64,000 nt of DNA from Platanthera guangdongensis (Eukaryota; Streptophyta; Magnoliopsida; Asparagales; Orchidaceae), in assembly GCA_039583875.1 (NCBI GenBank), contig CM077165.1, positions 76,372,757 through 76,436,756 of the forward strand, given 5' to 3'. The first letter of the stretch is position 1; each line of letters opens with the position of its first letter. A program made the position numbers and the translations under genes. Below are positions 23,615 to 34,874 of this stretch, one piece after another. Under the pieces are notes generated by a model. That model saw only the letters and a list, made by a program, of their open reading frames with translations. It ran no database searches and was not told the DNA's origin.

Positions 23615-26600
23615 ATGGCTATGTCAGATGCTGTTCTTGCTGCTATGAAGTTTGATGCCGGTTTTGACATCGATATGGAATCATTCAGCACAACTGACCA
23701 GATGTTTCAAGATATATTGGGATTGTTCAAAGTCCAGAACTTGACTGCCATAATTACCACCAGAATCAAGCTGGCATCTGATGAAATCAAGGAGTGGGTT
23801 TATACTGCCCATAATCAAGATAACTCTACCATTGTTGGGTATATAGCTGGAACTCATGTACCCTTGACCCCAACCATTCTATCAGAAGTTTTTGGACTGA
23901 GAAATGGAGAAGACATTGCTGAGTTATCTGGAGATGAGTATTCTGCACTGCTTGCCAGAATGGGTCATCCAGAGGGAAACCCTAGCAAGCTCTTCAAAAG
24001 GAACCTGTCTGTAGAATACAGGTTCATGGCAGATGTGGTTGGGAAAGTGCTACTGGCAAAGCACTCTGCCCATGATACAATATATAGATATCAGCTCTGC
24101 CTCATGGGAGCTCTTGTGGACAGAAAGAATCTGAATTGGGGAGAGGTTTTCTTTGACCTCATCAAAAAGAAAATAAACAAAAGTTTTGTTAACTTTGGGA
24201 GAATCCTTGGAGTGTTTCTGCAGCACAGGTGCCCTGCCTTGCTGGTCTCCTCTGGAATCCATATAAATGCCTCCAAGAGACTGTCTTGTGCCCTCTTTGG
24301 AAAGTGGGACAGACAAATAAGCAAGCCTAGTAGGCCCTCCTCCAGTGCTCCTTCAGGCACAAGGACTCTAAGAGTCACTCCTCCACTGGTCTCTGCCCTT
24401 GCAGATGACCTACCTGCTGTAGTTGCCTCTCCTCCTCCTCATCCAATTCCATCCATTCTCATACCATCCACCATTCCAGCTCCATCCACCATCATCATAT
24501 CCAGCCCATCTCCAACATCAACACCTTACCAGAACCTATTCTACCTCCACTAGAAGAACAATTCCACCCACTATTCTCCTATCCTCCACCAGATGTCACC
24601 TCATCACCCTCTCATCCATCCTTCACCCTAATTGATGATTCCTTTATGGATGATTCCCCATCATCTCCTCCTGAGTTACCTTCCTCCTCCACTTCATTTC
24701 AAGACCTCTTACACAAAATCATAGATCAACCAACATTCACCCCATCTATCTCCATCCCTCTATCCTCCATATCCACCTTGCCAACACCTAAGCCATCCCT
24801 TCCACAATTCTCCAGCTCTCCACTTCCAGTACCTTCAGCTGCTCCTATCCCTTCTACCTCTGCTCCAGCTCTTGAGCAAGTAGACCTCTCAGCCCTTGCT
24901 GATAGGCTGTATGAGCTGCTTGCCCCCAGGCTCTCTCTACTGTTGGAGACCTCCTTGGCTCCCCTACACCTGTCAGTGGCAGCCCTTTCTGCCAGGCACT
25001 CTTCCCTCTTCCATCAGGCAGCACCTACAGCAGTGTGCCTTGATCCAGACATGTCTGCATCTAGGCACGGGGAGATGCCATATGAAGTGAATCTTCATGC
25101 TGCTGCTGCTGCTGCTGTTTCTGCAAGCTGTCTGTCTGCTGCTACTATTAGTACTGCTTCTTCTGCTGCTCCTCCTCTTGCTATTGCTGTGCCTCAAGCA
25201 CAATGTCAGATTTCAACTGCAGTCCTTGCAATAGACCTCAGGTCTTTGCTATCAGTTTTTGATTCTGCTTTCTTCAGCTGTCTGCCAGAGGTCAATGCTG
25301 TCCAGCCTCCAGAAGATTTATCCAAGGCACTTGTGCCATTTTCTTGCTGTGACCCTAGCATTATCACCTCTTTTGTAAATTCAGTAATTGCTGCTGCTGA
25401 AAATGTTGATGCTGCTGCCTCTTCTGAAGAAATGATTATTGTTGCTTCTGAGAATATTGATACTGCTGCTGAAGTTCCTGTTGTTTCTGATGAACCAATT
25501 TCCAAGAACATTCTGATGTCAGAGGCACCTGAATTTGAGCCTTCTGCAGTCCTTGATGATATTCCTTCTGTTTTTATTGTTGTTAGTGAATCTGCTGTTT
25601 CTGCTGTTGTTAGTGAAGTTGTTGCTGCTATCACCTCTCCAGTATCTGCTGCTGCTGTTGTTACTACTTCTACCCCATCTGCTGCTGTCCCTGCTGTTAC
25701 CATTTCAACATCTGCTGCTACAACTTCTGCCTCATCTGCTTCTGTTCAGCTCAAAAAGTACTTGATGAAGAAAATAGATGCTCTGTATGATGACCAGAGT
25801 TCTGAGAGTGATGAATTTAAAACAGACTCTGATGATTCTTCTGCTACCATTGCCAGGAAAAGGAAGGCAAGGAGCAAAGTAATGAAGAGTGTACCTCCTG
25901 CTAAAGTTAAGGATAACAATGATATCCCATATTACATTCTACATAACTGCCCAATTACTGAACACTGGATGCAATACTCTAAAAATCAGCTGAAAGCAAT
26001 GAAGAAAAAGAGAAAATATGAGAAGGGTTCATCCCAATTCCAGCACTCTCATCCTCCTCCACCACCTCCTCCTGATGCAGGTGCAGGTGGAAGCTCTGCA
26101 AGTCAACCCCCAGCCAGAAGTCAGGCTCCCTATCAACCTCATGCCAGATCCTACCACAGGGAAATCCAATCCAGGGGTTCACATTCTAGGAGAGGAGGAT
26201 ATAGAGGTAATCAAAGAGATATTCAAGTCTACTCCAAAGGTTACTCCAGGCAGCACCCATATTCTAGGGGAGGACAAATCTCCTCTGATATAACATCAGG
26301 TCCTTTCCCTTACAAGCTGAAAGAGACTGTGTCTGCCAGGCCTCCTCAAGACAATCCCTCCAACAGGTATGAACCACCTGTACCTTTTGAGGATCCTGAA
26401 AATAATCTAGCTGCTTGGACTGCAAGGTTAAAGGAATTAGCTGCACTGGACCAAATTAAAAAGGCCAGAGAACAAGGATTAGACTCTTCCAACATTTCTA
26501 CTATGTCTGAACAGAGACAGAAAGAACTAGAGAGATATGCTTCAAGTAAATTCTTTGATGCTGACAGATATATGGAATTACATCCTGAAGATGTAGTTCC

Positions 26601-26712
26601 CAGGCCTAAAAATCAAACATATTTGAGTGCAGCAGATGATACCAGGTCAAACAAAGAAGCCCTCAATCCTAACAGAGAGATTAAACTTGTTAAAGGCAAA
26701 GAGAAGAAATGA
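23615..26712 (+). pseudogene. SirA-1 third ORF (~1030 codons), one frameshift
   Basis: Start ATG 23615 (MAMSDAVLAAMKFDAG). It is open to 24553, then after a 1-base shift near 24540 to TGA 26710-26712. N-terminal domain (~230 residues): LTPTILSEVFGL, MGHPEGNPSKLFKR, VVGKVLLAKHSAHD, GALVDRKNLNWGEVFFDLI, GRILGVFLQ, INASKRLSCALFGKW. A long Pro/Ser-rich segment follows, then an Ala/Ser/Val low-complexity part, a basic patch (ARKRKARSK), a Pro run and the conserved C-terminal block. No signal peptide or convincing membrane helix is seen, so a nuclear or particle-associated protein is more likely than an envelope. The N-terminal pattern resembles plant transposon protein domains (PF20167 type), by inference. 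Confidence 0.8.
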
Positions 26713-26879
26713 TATTGTAAGGTGACAATTTCTGTGATTTCTGATTATCTGGATGCCATATATATCTCTGTGATTCTGCAATGTCTAGCTGTTGTTTTCC
26801 TGCTTTGATGCTTGTATGTTATTTTTTAAAATTTTTCCAAAATCTGTAAATAGTAATCCTAACCCAAATAGGGGGAGAT
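26713..26879 (+). other. SirA-1 3' untranslated stretch and polypurine tract
   Basis: No gene. It ends in AAATAGGGGGAGAT (26866-26879) directly before the LTR. Confidence 0.85.
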
Positions 26880-28373
26880 TGTTGGAACACCCTATTACTA
26901 ATTTGGGTCAGGATCACTATGTCTCTAGGAACCTTTGCTTGACCTTCTGTATAGCTCAATAGGTCAATTAGAATTGAGTCTAAGGGTTAGATGTCTAGTT
27001 TGGAAGCTACCCTGAAGACCAAGATTTTGTATTTGGAGACTAAGTCATATCGTCGAGCTCAGCACGACGATTCGTCGAACTCCGGTCGACGATCGTCTAG
27101 CTCAACTTCGACAGATCGTCGAACTCCATTCGACGATCGCTGAGCTCAACTTCATTATATCGTCGAACTCCATTCGACGATCGGTGAGCTCAGGTCGATG
27201 ATTTTGACTCTGCGTTGGATCTTTATCTCTGAGCTCAGTTCGACGATCTTGGAGCTCAGATCGACGATACTTTGCTGCTGTATATTTCCAGATTGCTGAG
27301 CTCAGCTCGACGATAGCAGAGCTCAGTTCAACGATTTCAGATAACTTGCAGGATGTTTCTACATTCAAATTCAAATCAGTTAGGAGTTATTCTGCAATTA
27401 ATTCAGAGATTTCCTAGCCGTTTTCATTCATTTCTGGACCAAGTTTCAAGGGATTTTTAAAGGAATATTTCTGTGGACTTTCCTCCATAAGAGATTATGC
27501 AATTAAGAATACAATTAATGCAGGCCAACAACTATTCTTCTCAGAGAGAATGTTCTATTCAGTACCAAAGAATAAAAGACAGAATTTTTGAATCTCACAA
27601 AATACAGATTATAGAGAGACATTCAAAAAATCTTCTGTCTCAAAGAATTCTGAAGAACACACATCCAAGGAGATCAAGCTTTCTCAAATCCTCAGATCTC
27701 TTTAGTTTTCAAAGTGTTCAAGGCCAACATATTTCCAGACTCCAGACATTCAACATTTCAGCTATTGCTGAAATCATCCATTGCTGGAGCTCAATCTTTG
27801 AAGGCCTATCACCCTCAGCAAAGCATTTCTTCCTGAAGATCTCAAGGATTCAGGGGGAGCTTTGACATCAACAATCCACATAGTCTTCTCAGTTGTTTGA
27901 GAAAGAGAAGACTGCCATCACTCTCTCACCCCCACTCTGTAAAGGGTTTCTCAAACTCCCTTCAAAAGTTGAGCTTGGTTTTTGAGCACCTTGTCAAAAG
28001 CTCATTGGTGGCAAGACAATTGATCAAAAAATCTGCCTTGGTTTTTGAGCAGCTTATCAAAAGCTCATTGGTGCCCAGGACACCTGATCAACTCATCCTG
28101 TAGTGGATTCCTACCTAGGGTGGTAGAAGAGTGGATGTACCCAAGTTTAGGGGAACCACTATATTTCCTTGTGTCTTCTGGTTTTGCTTGTGTTTATGTT
28201 TGTTTCTGGCCTTGATTTTTCTGTGCTTAGTTTTTGTTAACTTAGTGCTGTGATTAGATTTATTATTGCTTCCCTGATCACACATATTACAACAATTGTT
28301 GTAAAAAGTTTCAAAGCATCACATACTCTATTCACCCCCCCTCTAGAGTATATCAGATCTAGCTGCACTTTCA
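26880..28373 (+). repeat. 3' LTR of SirA-1 (1494 bp)
   Basis: TGTTGGAACACC to GCACTTTCA, close to identical to the 5' LTR. The palindrome array is at 27049-27335. Short ORFs inside are not genes. Confidence 0.95.
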
Positions 28374-28378
28374 CTGAG

Positions 28379-28880
28379 AACCAAGCCGCCGCTCTTCTTT
28401 CCGCCGCCGGTTTCGGGGAGATTCTCTCCAAGTGAGATATAGGGTTGTGGACTCTTCGTGACTTCTAGAACACGTCATCAAATGAAGAGGGACACCTTAG
28501 TCTCCAGAAGTAGTTTGTATCTCTTGTACATTCTAGTTTTATTTTTTTTATAAAGGAACGTTGGTTCCTAGCTGTAAGGGTTGAGTGCAACCCGAGTTGT
28601 GGGAGTGTTGACTCCTACGTGTGGAAGGGTTCCTTTCGATAGTGCAAGGATTGGATTTCAATCCTGTTGGTGAAGAGACCGAGTCGTCCCTTGTTGGGAG
28701 ATAGGTCGAAGGGGGAAAGTGGATGTACCCAAATCAGGGAACCACTATAAATAGCTTGTGTACTCTGTTTTCTGTGCTGTTTCATTTTTGTGTGCAGGTA
28801 CAATTTTAATTCCGCAAAAATGCTGCACGTCACCTATCCCCCCCCATAGGTGAAGGTAGTTGACACTAGTTGGACTTTCA
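28379..28880 (+). repeat. SirC 3' LTR, segment 2
   Basis: Resumes at AACCAAGCCGCCGC after the CTGAG duplication and runs to GGACTTTCA. It corresponds to 5' LTR positions of about 8772-9277, including the second TATAAATA box. Confidence 0.94.
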
Positions 28881-28885
28881 ATTAA

Positions 28886-29785
28886 TGCTTATATTTTCAA
28901 GAATATAGCCGTTCTTGGCAGCATTAATTATGGATTTCATCAGAGTTAATTGCTTGCTTATTTTAATGGGATAGTTGGGGAAACTCATTCAAGGATATAT
29001 TCCAGCCGTTTCATTCTCCAGAATTAGTCAGGAATTAATGCTTGAAATTCAAAAGGAGAGTTTGACAGTAGGATATATAAGAGAATTTTCTTTCAGAAGA
29101 AAATAGAGAACATATGTGATACAAGAAAGAAGAAAAGATACAAAGTGATATATAGAGAAGAGATACAAAAATACACTGAAGAATATCTTCTTCTTCTTTG
29201 TGCTGAAAACTTTTTTGCTTTCCCCTTGATCTTTCAGAAGATAGAAGAACATTATCAATCTTATATCAAGTGTCTTCTTCAACTTCTACTCCAGGAATCC
29301 TCAAGGACAATAACTCTAAGATCTGTCTACAAGTTCCTGGATTTCAACAAGATAAGGCTGAATACCTACATCCTGAGCAAGGCTCTAGTCTTTCTGAACA
29401 TCTCAATAATTGAGAAGGTGCTTTGACAATAACAATCCACTAAGACTTCTCTGTTGAATAGAGAAAAGAGAAGACACCATCAACTCTCTCAACCTCATGT
29501 ACAAAGGGTTTATTAAGACCCTTCAAAAGATTATTGTTGGTTTTTGGGCACCTGATCAAAAGCCTAAAGGGTTGTGAGATCTCCCTGTAAATAGATCATG
29601 TGGTGGCAGTCACCTGATCAAAAACATGATAGTGGACTCCTACCAGGGTGGTAGAAGAGTGGATGTACCCAGTTTGGGGAACCACTATAAAATTCTTGTG
29701 TTGTCTAGTTGTTCATTTTCTCTTTGTTTTTTATGTTGTGATAGTGTATTTTAGCCTAGTTTCCATTTCTTTTTATACTACTACT
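28886..29785 (+). repeat. SirB-1 3' LTR, segment 2
   Basis: Continues the SirB LTR after the ATTAA duplication. It carries the shared distal block (GTGGATGTACCC...GGGGAACCACTATAAA near 29662-29692). The first ~500 bases match the SirB-2 LTR only weakly, so the two copies may belong to different subfamilies. It ends at ATACTACTACT, where Tat-1 is inserted. Confidence 0.85.
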
Positions 29786-30420
29786 TGTTGAAACCGGAAC
29801 CCGGCTTCCTGTGGAGCTCGCCCTTGGGGGAAAGGGGTGGTCTCGCGCCTACTTCGCTCCTGCAAGAAAAAACAACAAGACAAGGAGAAACAGACCCAAG
29901 GGCTCGGCGGGGAGGTCACACCACAAACCCGGAAGATCTCAGAGCGCTTCCCCTCCTTAGCCTGAAGCCGAGCTAAGGTACCCTCAGAAAGCACTTAGAG
30001 AATTGGGGAGAGGAGCTCAAGGAAAAAACTTGCTTTCAGGGGTACCCCTTGGGTCCTATTTATAGTTTTTGAAATCCGGACTGCCAATAACCAAAATAAC
30101 TGACCTGAAAATACCAAAAAAACCCTCGGCTGGGTCTGCCAACAGCCAAACTCCGCTGTTTTGAAGGGCTACGGGCAGACCAGCAGGGGTAAAATAGTAA
30201 AAAGTACCTCTGACCCCCAGGCGAGCTGGGACCCCTGGCCACCTCGACATGCTTTGTTCGCCAGCTGCTGCCGAGCTCCACTGCGAGGGCGTGAGCCTCA
30301 GCCCGCTCCTGCTGTTGCCGAGCTCGCCTGCTGCTGCCGAGCTCGCCGAGCTCGCCGAGCTGCTCTCAGCCTGATCAGTTTGGCCCTTTTGTCCTTGCTC
30401 GCCGGACACGGGGTTGTACA
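29786..30420 (-). repeat. 3' LTR of Tat-1 (635 bp)
   Basis: On the plus strand it reads TGTTGAAACCGG to GGTTGTACA. It is nearly identical to 41271-41906. In element sense a TATAAATA box lies at 30057-30064. GCCGAGCTCGCC repeats cluster at 30316-30362. Confidence 0.95.
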
Positions 30421-30436
30421 CAATCCCCGCTCTTTT
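30421..30436 (-). other. Polypurine tract of Tat-1
   Basis: In element sense AAAAGAGCGGGGATTG abuts the 3' LTR. Mostly purine, in the position expected for plus-strand priming. Confidence 0.7.
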
Positions 30437-30537
30437 CGAGCTTGCCAAAAAGCTCGGAAAGAAACATCCAACCCGAAGTGTGCGGCGAGCTCCGGCTGGC
30501 GAGTTGAAGGGAATCTTATGGTGGGGGCCACCTGCGG

Positions 30538-30550
30538 CTATATATATATG
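30538..30550 (+). promoter_or_regulatory. TATA-like box before antisense gene A
   Basis: CTATATATATATG lies about 50-60 bp before the ATG at 30601, on the strand opposite to gag-pol. Confidence 0.45.
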
Positions 30551-30600
30551 CACCTGCTCTGGTAGCTGGCTCTTGTCATTCCCCCTGTTGCCTTGCCAAG

Positions 30601-31638
30601 ATGCCCCTTCCTAAGGAGATTCAAGAGCGCGTAAATCGAGCTCGCCGGGCTTCCGAGGCTCGCATTGCCGCGCTGACGGCGGTCCCCGCAAAGGTCCCTC
30701 AAATTGATCCCGCCGAGCCGGGCTCCAAGAGGTCAAGGCCATTTCTCGAGGCGGCTGAGCCCATCTTCCACGACCTGAGGGCCACTTTGGTCCGCGAGAC
30801 CGGCTCTTCGACTCGAACCATTCTGGAGAATGATAGGGAGGTCGTTGTTGTTGGTGACGATCAGGGCGGCCTTCCGGATGACGAGGGGACCGCGCCGCGG
30901 GTCCCTACGCCGCGAGGCGAGGTCACGCTCGCCACTTCACAACTCCCGCCCCCGGACAACCATCCACGGGATCCGCCGCTCCTCTTCGGGATTCTGCCTG
31001 TGAGTTCGCAGAGGCCAGCTTCACCACCTGGCTCCCCTCCTCGGCAAACTGACGCGTCCGCCGGGGGGGGGGGGGGGCCTGGGGTCCATTCCTGTCCCGG
31101 GCTTCGAGCCCGTCTCGCCGGGGGCTCGCGGCCCGGGTCGCGGGAAGGACCTGAGGTTCATCCCTCCTCGCCTCTCCTTTGAACCGCCGAGCTCTTCAGG
31201 TCTGCCTCGCAACTCTGTGCTTCACCCGCTTTTGCTCTTCTGATATCTGCCTTTACAGCCCTTCCCAGTCAATCGGCTGCCGAGGAGTCCTCGCGGGCAG
31301 CTCGTCACTCTCCCCTCCCGTCTCCGAGCTCACTGGACTCTTACCTGGGCCTAGAGGTGGATCAAGGCGAGCTGATGAGGAGGGAGGTCAAGCTCCTCAA
31401 GAAGCTGGTGGGTGGTCTGCGCGAGGTGCAAGGAGTCAACGAGACGTTGCAGCGCGACTATGCGCGCCTTGCTGAGGAGGTGCGCCTCGGCCGACCTGGC
31501 GAGTTGATGTCTCCTTCCCGACTCCTGGATGAGATAGATGACGGTCTCTTGGTCGCGCAAAGAAACTCTGGGAGGATCCGCGAGCTTCTCCGCGCGCGGC
31601 AGCTTGGGGGGCAGGGATCGCGAGGCCGGGGTAGGTAA
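30601..31638 (+). pseudogene. Tat-1 antisense gene A (two exons, one frameshift)
   Basis: Unrecognised protein on the strand opposite to gag-pol. ATG 30601 has the good context CAAGATGCC. Exon 1 runs to 31199 and reads open to a run of 15 G (31063-31077), after which the coding frame is shifted by one base. A 59-base intron 31200-31258 (CAG|GTCTGC...TTTACAG) joins exon 2 in matching phase; without it the frame stops. Exon 2 (31259-31638) ends in a charged, coiled-coil-like region (REVKLLKKLVGGL, LRDY-like heptads) and an Arg/Gly tail. About 325 residues if one base of the G run is discounted. The N-terminal half is basic then Pro-rich. Function unknown; it may be a nucleic-acid-binding accessory protein. 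Confidence 0.6.
31063..31077 (+). repeat. Run of 15 G in antisense gene A
   Basis: Homopolymer at the point where the coding frame changes. Either a length mutation or an assembly/sequencing error. Confidence 0.9.
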
Positions 31639-31907
31639 ATTTGCGGGCTCCCCTGCCGAGCCGACCGGCACTCGTATCCTGGTGCCCTCCCTGCTCGCGC
31701 GCCTTGTTTTCTGTTTCGAACTTTCCCCTGCTGGGGTGAATAATTTTTAGAACATTTTCATTTGTTATTTAAATAAAAAGCTGTAATGTTTTGACTTAGC
31801 CTCAGTGAGGATGCGCCGGAAGTCGGCGAGCTGGGGTGGTGAGCTGGGGTGGCGAGCTGAGGTGGCGAGATGCGCCGATGTGACAGCCTGCCTCAGATTC
31901 TCTTTTC

Positions 31908-31915
31908 TATAAATA
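31908..31915 (+). promoter_or_regulatory. TATA box before antisense gene B
   Basis: TATAAATA followed by a pyrimidine-rich leader (CCCCCCCCTTTCACC...). The ATG at 32021 is ~105 bp downstream. The gap 31639-31907 has no gene. Confidence 0.65.
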
Positions 31916-32020
31916 GCCCCCCCCCTTTCACCTACCCCCGTACTGTCTTTATTGCTCTGCTTCCCTTCCTGCTTCTTTCCTTCTTCTGCTCGCGCTGCGC
32001 TTTGCCTCTTTTCTGCGACC

Positions 32021-34235
32021 ATGGGCAAGACTAATCCGGACGCTGATGGCCGCTCCAAGTGCGCACAGCACTTCGCGGATTATTGCTTCTTTGACGGCCA
32101 CACCAGCGAGGAGGAGCTCGCCGAATTCAAGGCCCTGTATGTGCCGCCGGGCTTTGAGGCGCGCAGGCCGGGGCCGGGCGAGGCAATCAACACGTTCTAT
32201 GAGAACGAACTCGCATTCCCCATCTCGCACTTCGAGGTGGGGCTGCGACTCCCCTTGTGGCCGGAGATCCGGCAGATCCTGAAATACTACGGGGCCGTCC
32301 CCGCGCAACTGAACTCGAACGCCATCGCCATGATGGTGGCGTTCGCGAGCTATCTCCGGCGGGAGAGGATCGAGTTTAACTTGACGGTGTTCAGGAAACT
32401 CTTCTCCTATAAGGCGACGACGGACGGGGTCGCCTACTTCGGCGGCTCCTTGATCAAAGTTCGCGAGATCGCGAACAAGCACCACACCTGGATGACCAAG
32501 ATCACCTTTATCAAGGGCGATCTCGGCAACATCCCCTACTCGCCGCAACAGAAAGGCGAGGAGGTGTACCGCCCGCCGGCCGTGTCCGGCAACGACGCCG
32601 AGCTCCACAAATTCTTCCTCCACAAAGATTTCGAGGTCGCCTTCCTGCGGAGGGGCCTCGACGCGCTCCCCCCGGTTCTGCCCGGCGAAGGTATGCTTCC
32701 TTCCTCTTGCCGAGCTCGCCTACTCGCGGACTCGACACATTATCATCCCTGAGTTTTCTAACCTTCCCAAGTATCTTTCTGCAGGGGAGCGAATAATCCC
32801 CGCGAACCCGCCTTTTGCGGACCCGGGGCTTGACACTGACCCTCTTGCTCGCGAGAGGGCGGTGGCAGCGGCCTGCCGAAACGAGGCGCACTCCTCGCAG
32901 CCCTCTTCCAGCAAGAGGCGACCTGAGGACGCGGGGTCGAACCCGCCATCCGGCCCCCGTCAGGTGAAGAAGATGCGGAGAGCCCTGCTGGCTCCGCGGG
33001 GGCAACAACAACAACAACATCAGTCCAGCCCCAAGTACATCAGCTCGTCGGAGACTCCTCCCGACGTGTCTCCGGGGAGCCCGCTGAAGGAGACTACCAG
33101 CAAGGGCAGAAAGGGTGGCAAGGCCCCCTCTTCCTCGGCTGCGATCTCCCCTCCTCCCTCGGCGAAGAGGGCTGCCCGCGAGCGCGCGCCGCCGAAGCAG
33201 CACCCCCTCTTCAACTTCGGCGCGCGCTGGAAGGATTCCGCGGGCGAGCCCATGCTGCAGTGGGACGAGCTCGCTCATCGCGTCTCCGTCTCCACCCTGC
33301 ACCCGTCCTGGCACGACCGCGAACCCGCCACCGGTCACGCCTACGCCCTCGGCTTTGGCCTCTATGGCCGGGAGGATGCCGAGGCTTACAAGAGGGCGAC
33401 CCTCCGGCAGCTCGGCCATGAGGGCCTGCAGTCCCACCTGCGGACTCTGGAGCTGCACCACATGCTGGCGCGCCGCAGCTTCGCCCTCAGTCACCAGCTC
33501 GAGAAGGCCGAGCAAGCTCGCGACCTTGCCAAGGAGCAGGTTGCTGATCAGGCGAGGCGGCTCGGTATCGCGGACAGCCTTCTCGCTAAGACTGCCGGCT
33601 GGCTGGTAAGTGTCACGCACCACTCTCTTTTACTTGGAAAGTTCTTGTGCTGCTGCTAAGTGAGCCTTTTTCCAGGATGCCAAGGCGGCGGGTGAGCTCC
33701 AGGCTCGCAACACTGAGCTAGAGGAGGAGAACGGCCGCCTGCGCGCGCAGCTGGCCGTGGATGCTGACGCTGCTGGGGAGCTCCAGGACTCGCGACGTCG
33801 AGCGAGGGGAGGAGATCGTCCAACTGCGCGCACACCTTGGCGAGTTGGAGAGCGCGAACGCGAAGCTGAAGGGGGAGAACCAGCACCTTCTCGGCGAAGT
33901 GCGTCGCCAGGCGGAGATCTTCTTCCCGGGGCACGACATCGATCCCACTCTCCCCTACAAGTGCCCGCGCATCTTCGGCGAGGACGGACCTCGTTGAGAG
34001 ATTGCGGATCAACTCCATTCAGACCGCCGAGTGCACCCTCGCGATGATGAAGGACTCAGGGGTGCTGGTGGAAGGATGCGGGGAGATCTCAGCTCGGGAC
34101 CTGATGCCGAGTCTGTTTCCGGCGACGCCGCCCAGCGAGAAGGAGGACAGCCTGGACGCTATGTTCGGGAAGAGCTTCCAGGACCGCTCGGGCGACGGCG
34201 AGGACCAGTCCGGCGGAGGGGGCGAGGCCAGCTGA
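32021..34235 (+). pseudogene. Tat-1 antisense gene B, PF04195-like, three exons
   Basis: ATG 32021 sits in the strong context GCGACCATGG. Exons are 32021-32690, 32785-33605 and 33676-34235. The introns (GTATGC...TGCAG, 94 bases; GTAAGT...TCCAG, 70 bases) keep the phase exactly. Residues ~30-220 match the pattern of the putative gypsy-type transposon domain (Pfam PF04195): FEVGLRLPLWPEIRQILKYY, then PAQLNSNAIAMMVAF. The middle is basic, with Ser/Pro-rich linkers. The last exon is coiled-coil-like with an acidic Gly-rich end. Two single-base frameshifts (near 33790 and 33993) break exon 3. Allowing for these, it is about 682 residues. Comparable antisense ORFs are known in Tat elements (gene23 of Grande); their function is unknown. 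Confidence 0.8.
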
Positions 34236-34874
34236 CGCCCCTGTATTTTTGTTTTTCTTTTTTCTTTTTTGACAACTCGCAGAGGCGAGCTCCCTGTACA
34301 TTTATAAATAATAAATGAAAGTGTTTTGATCATACCAGTGTTCTTTTGTACTATGCTCATTGTGTTATGAATGTATGTGGGTATTTTCTCCCGCGACCTC
34401 GCAGGGACAGGTTCTGCGAGCAGAGTGATCATGAGAGCGCGCACGCGAGCGAAGTGTGTTTGGAGCATTCGCCGAGTCTCAAATGATTTCGCGGCGAGTT
34501 ACTCTCCGCCCTTATTACGCCATTACTACTCGCGCGCGGTCTCCTGTCTTCTATCCGCCTACCTCTACTCGCACGCGAGCCACCCAGGTTGTGCCCATCG
34601 AAGAAGAAATTTTTCGAAGTGTGATGGGCCTGGGGTGCGAGGTGCCCTGGTCTGGCTTGTCTTTGGCGAGGCCCGGGCTCGCGGCCTGCTTTCCCATGCC
34701 GAGCCGAAAATGATGAGCTCGAACTCGCCTATGCCGAGCCCTCCAGTCCGGCCTGCCTTCTCGATTACGCCGAGCGGAGTTTGCCGAGCCCGAGCTCGCC
34801 CTGACAGGACCCTTTCCCCTTGCTCCCTGCCACAGACCTTGGCCTGTTCCCAACGACTTCAAGGCCGGCACCAC
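34236..34874 (+). other. Region between gene B and the tandem array
   Basis: No convincing gene. AATAAATAATAAATG near 34305 could serve as a poly(A) signal for the antisense genes. The rest is rich in CGAGC/GCTCG words, with spurious ORFs. Confidence 0.5.

Larger units (their letters stand above)
16254..28373 (+). mobile_element. SirA-1: full-length Sirevirus with third ORF (12.1 kb)
   Basis: Complete element with LTRs 16254-17749 and 26880-28373, initiator-Met primer site, gag, pol, a ~1030-codon third ORF and a polypurine tract. The flanks are CCGAG (16249-16253) and CTGAG (28374-28378), a 5-bp duplication with one transition. It sits in the 3' LTR of SirC. In the first ~330 aligned LTR bases there are 7 substitutions, 6 of them transitions, and one 1-base indel. 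Confidence 0.96.
7724..28880 (+). mobile_element. SirC: full-length Sirevirus with a nested insertion
   Basis: Complete element of about 9.03 kb once SirA-1 is subtracted. It has LTRs at 7724-9277 and 15138-16253 plus 28379-28880, an initiator-Met primer site, gag and pol, and a polypurine tract. It is flanked by a perfect 5-bp duplication ATTAA (7719-7723 and 28881-28885). Unlike SirA and SirB there is no third ORF: only about 300 bp separate pol from the 3' LTR. In the first ~190 aligned LTR bases I count about six differences, so insertion was fairly recent. Confidence 0.95.

Noticed and set aside
23615..26712. Envelope glycoprotein
   Set aside because: No signal peptide, no clear transmembrane helix and no glycoprotein pattern; the env-like label was not adopted.
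29145..29426. 93-codon ORF
   Set aside because: Inside the SirB-1 LTR, no domain, not present in SirB-2.
33676..34000. Programmed frameshifting in Tat-1 gene B
   Set aside because: No slippery site visible at either shift; decay or sequencing error is more likely.
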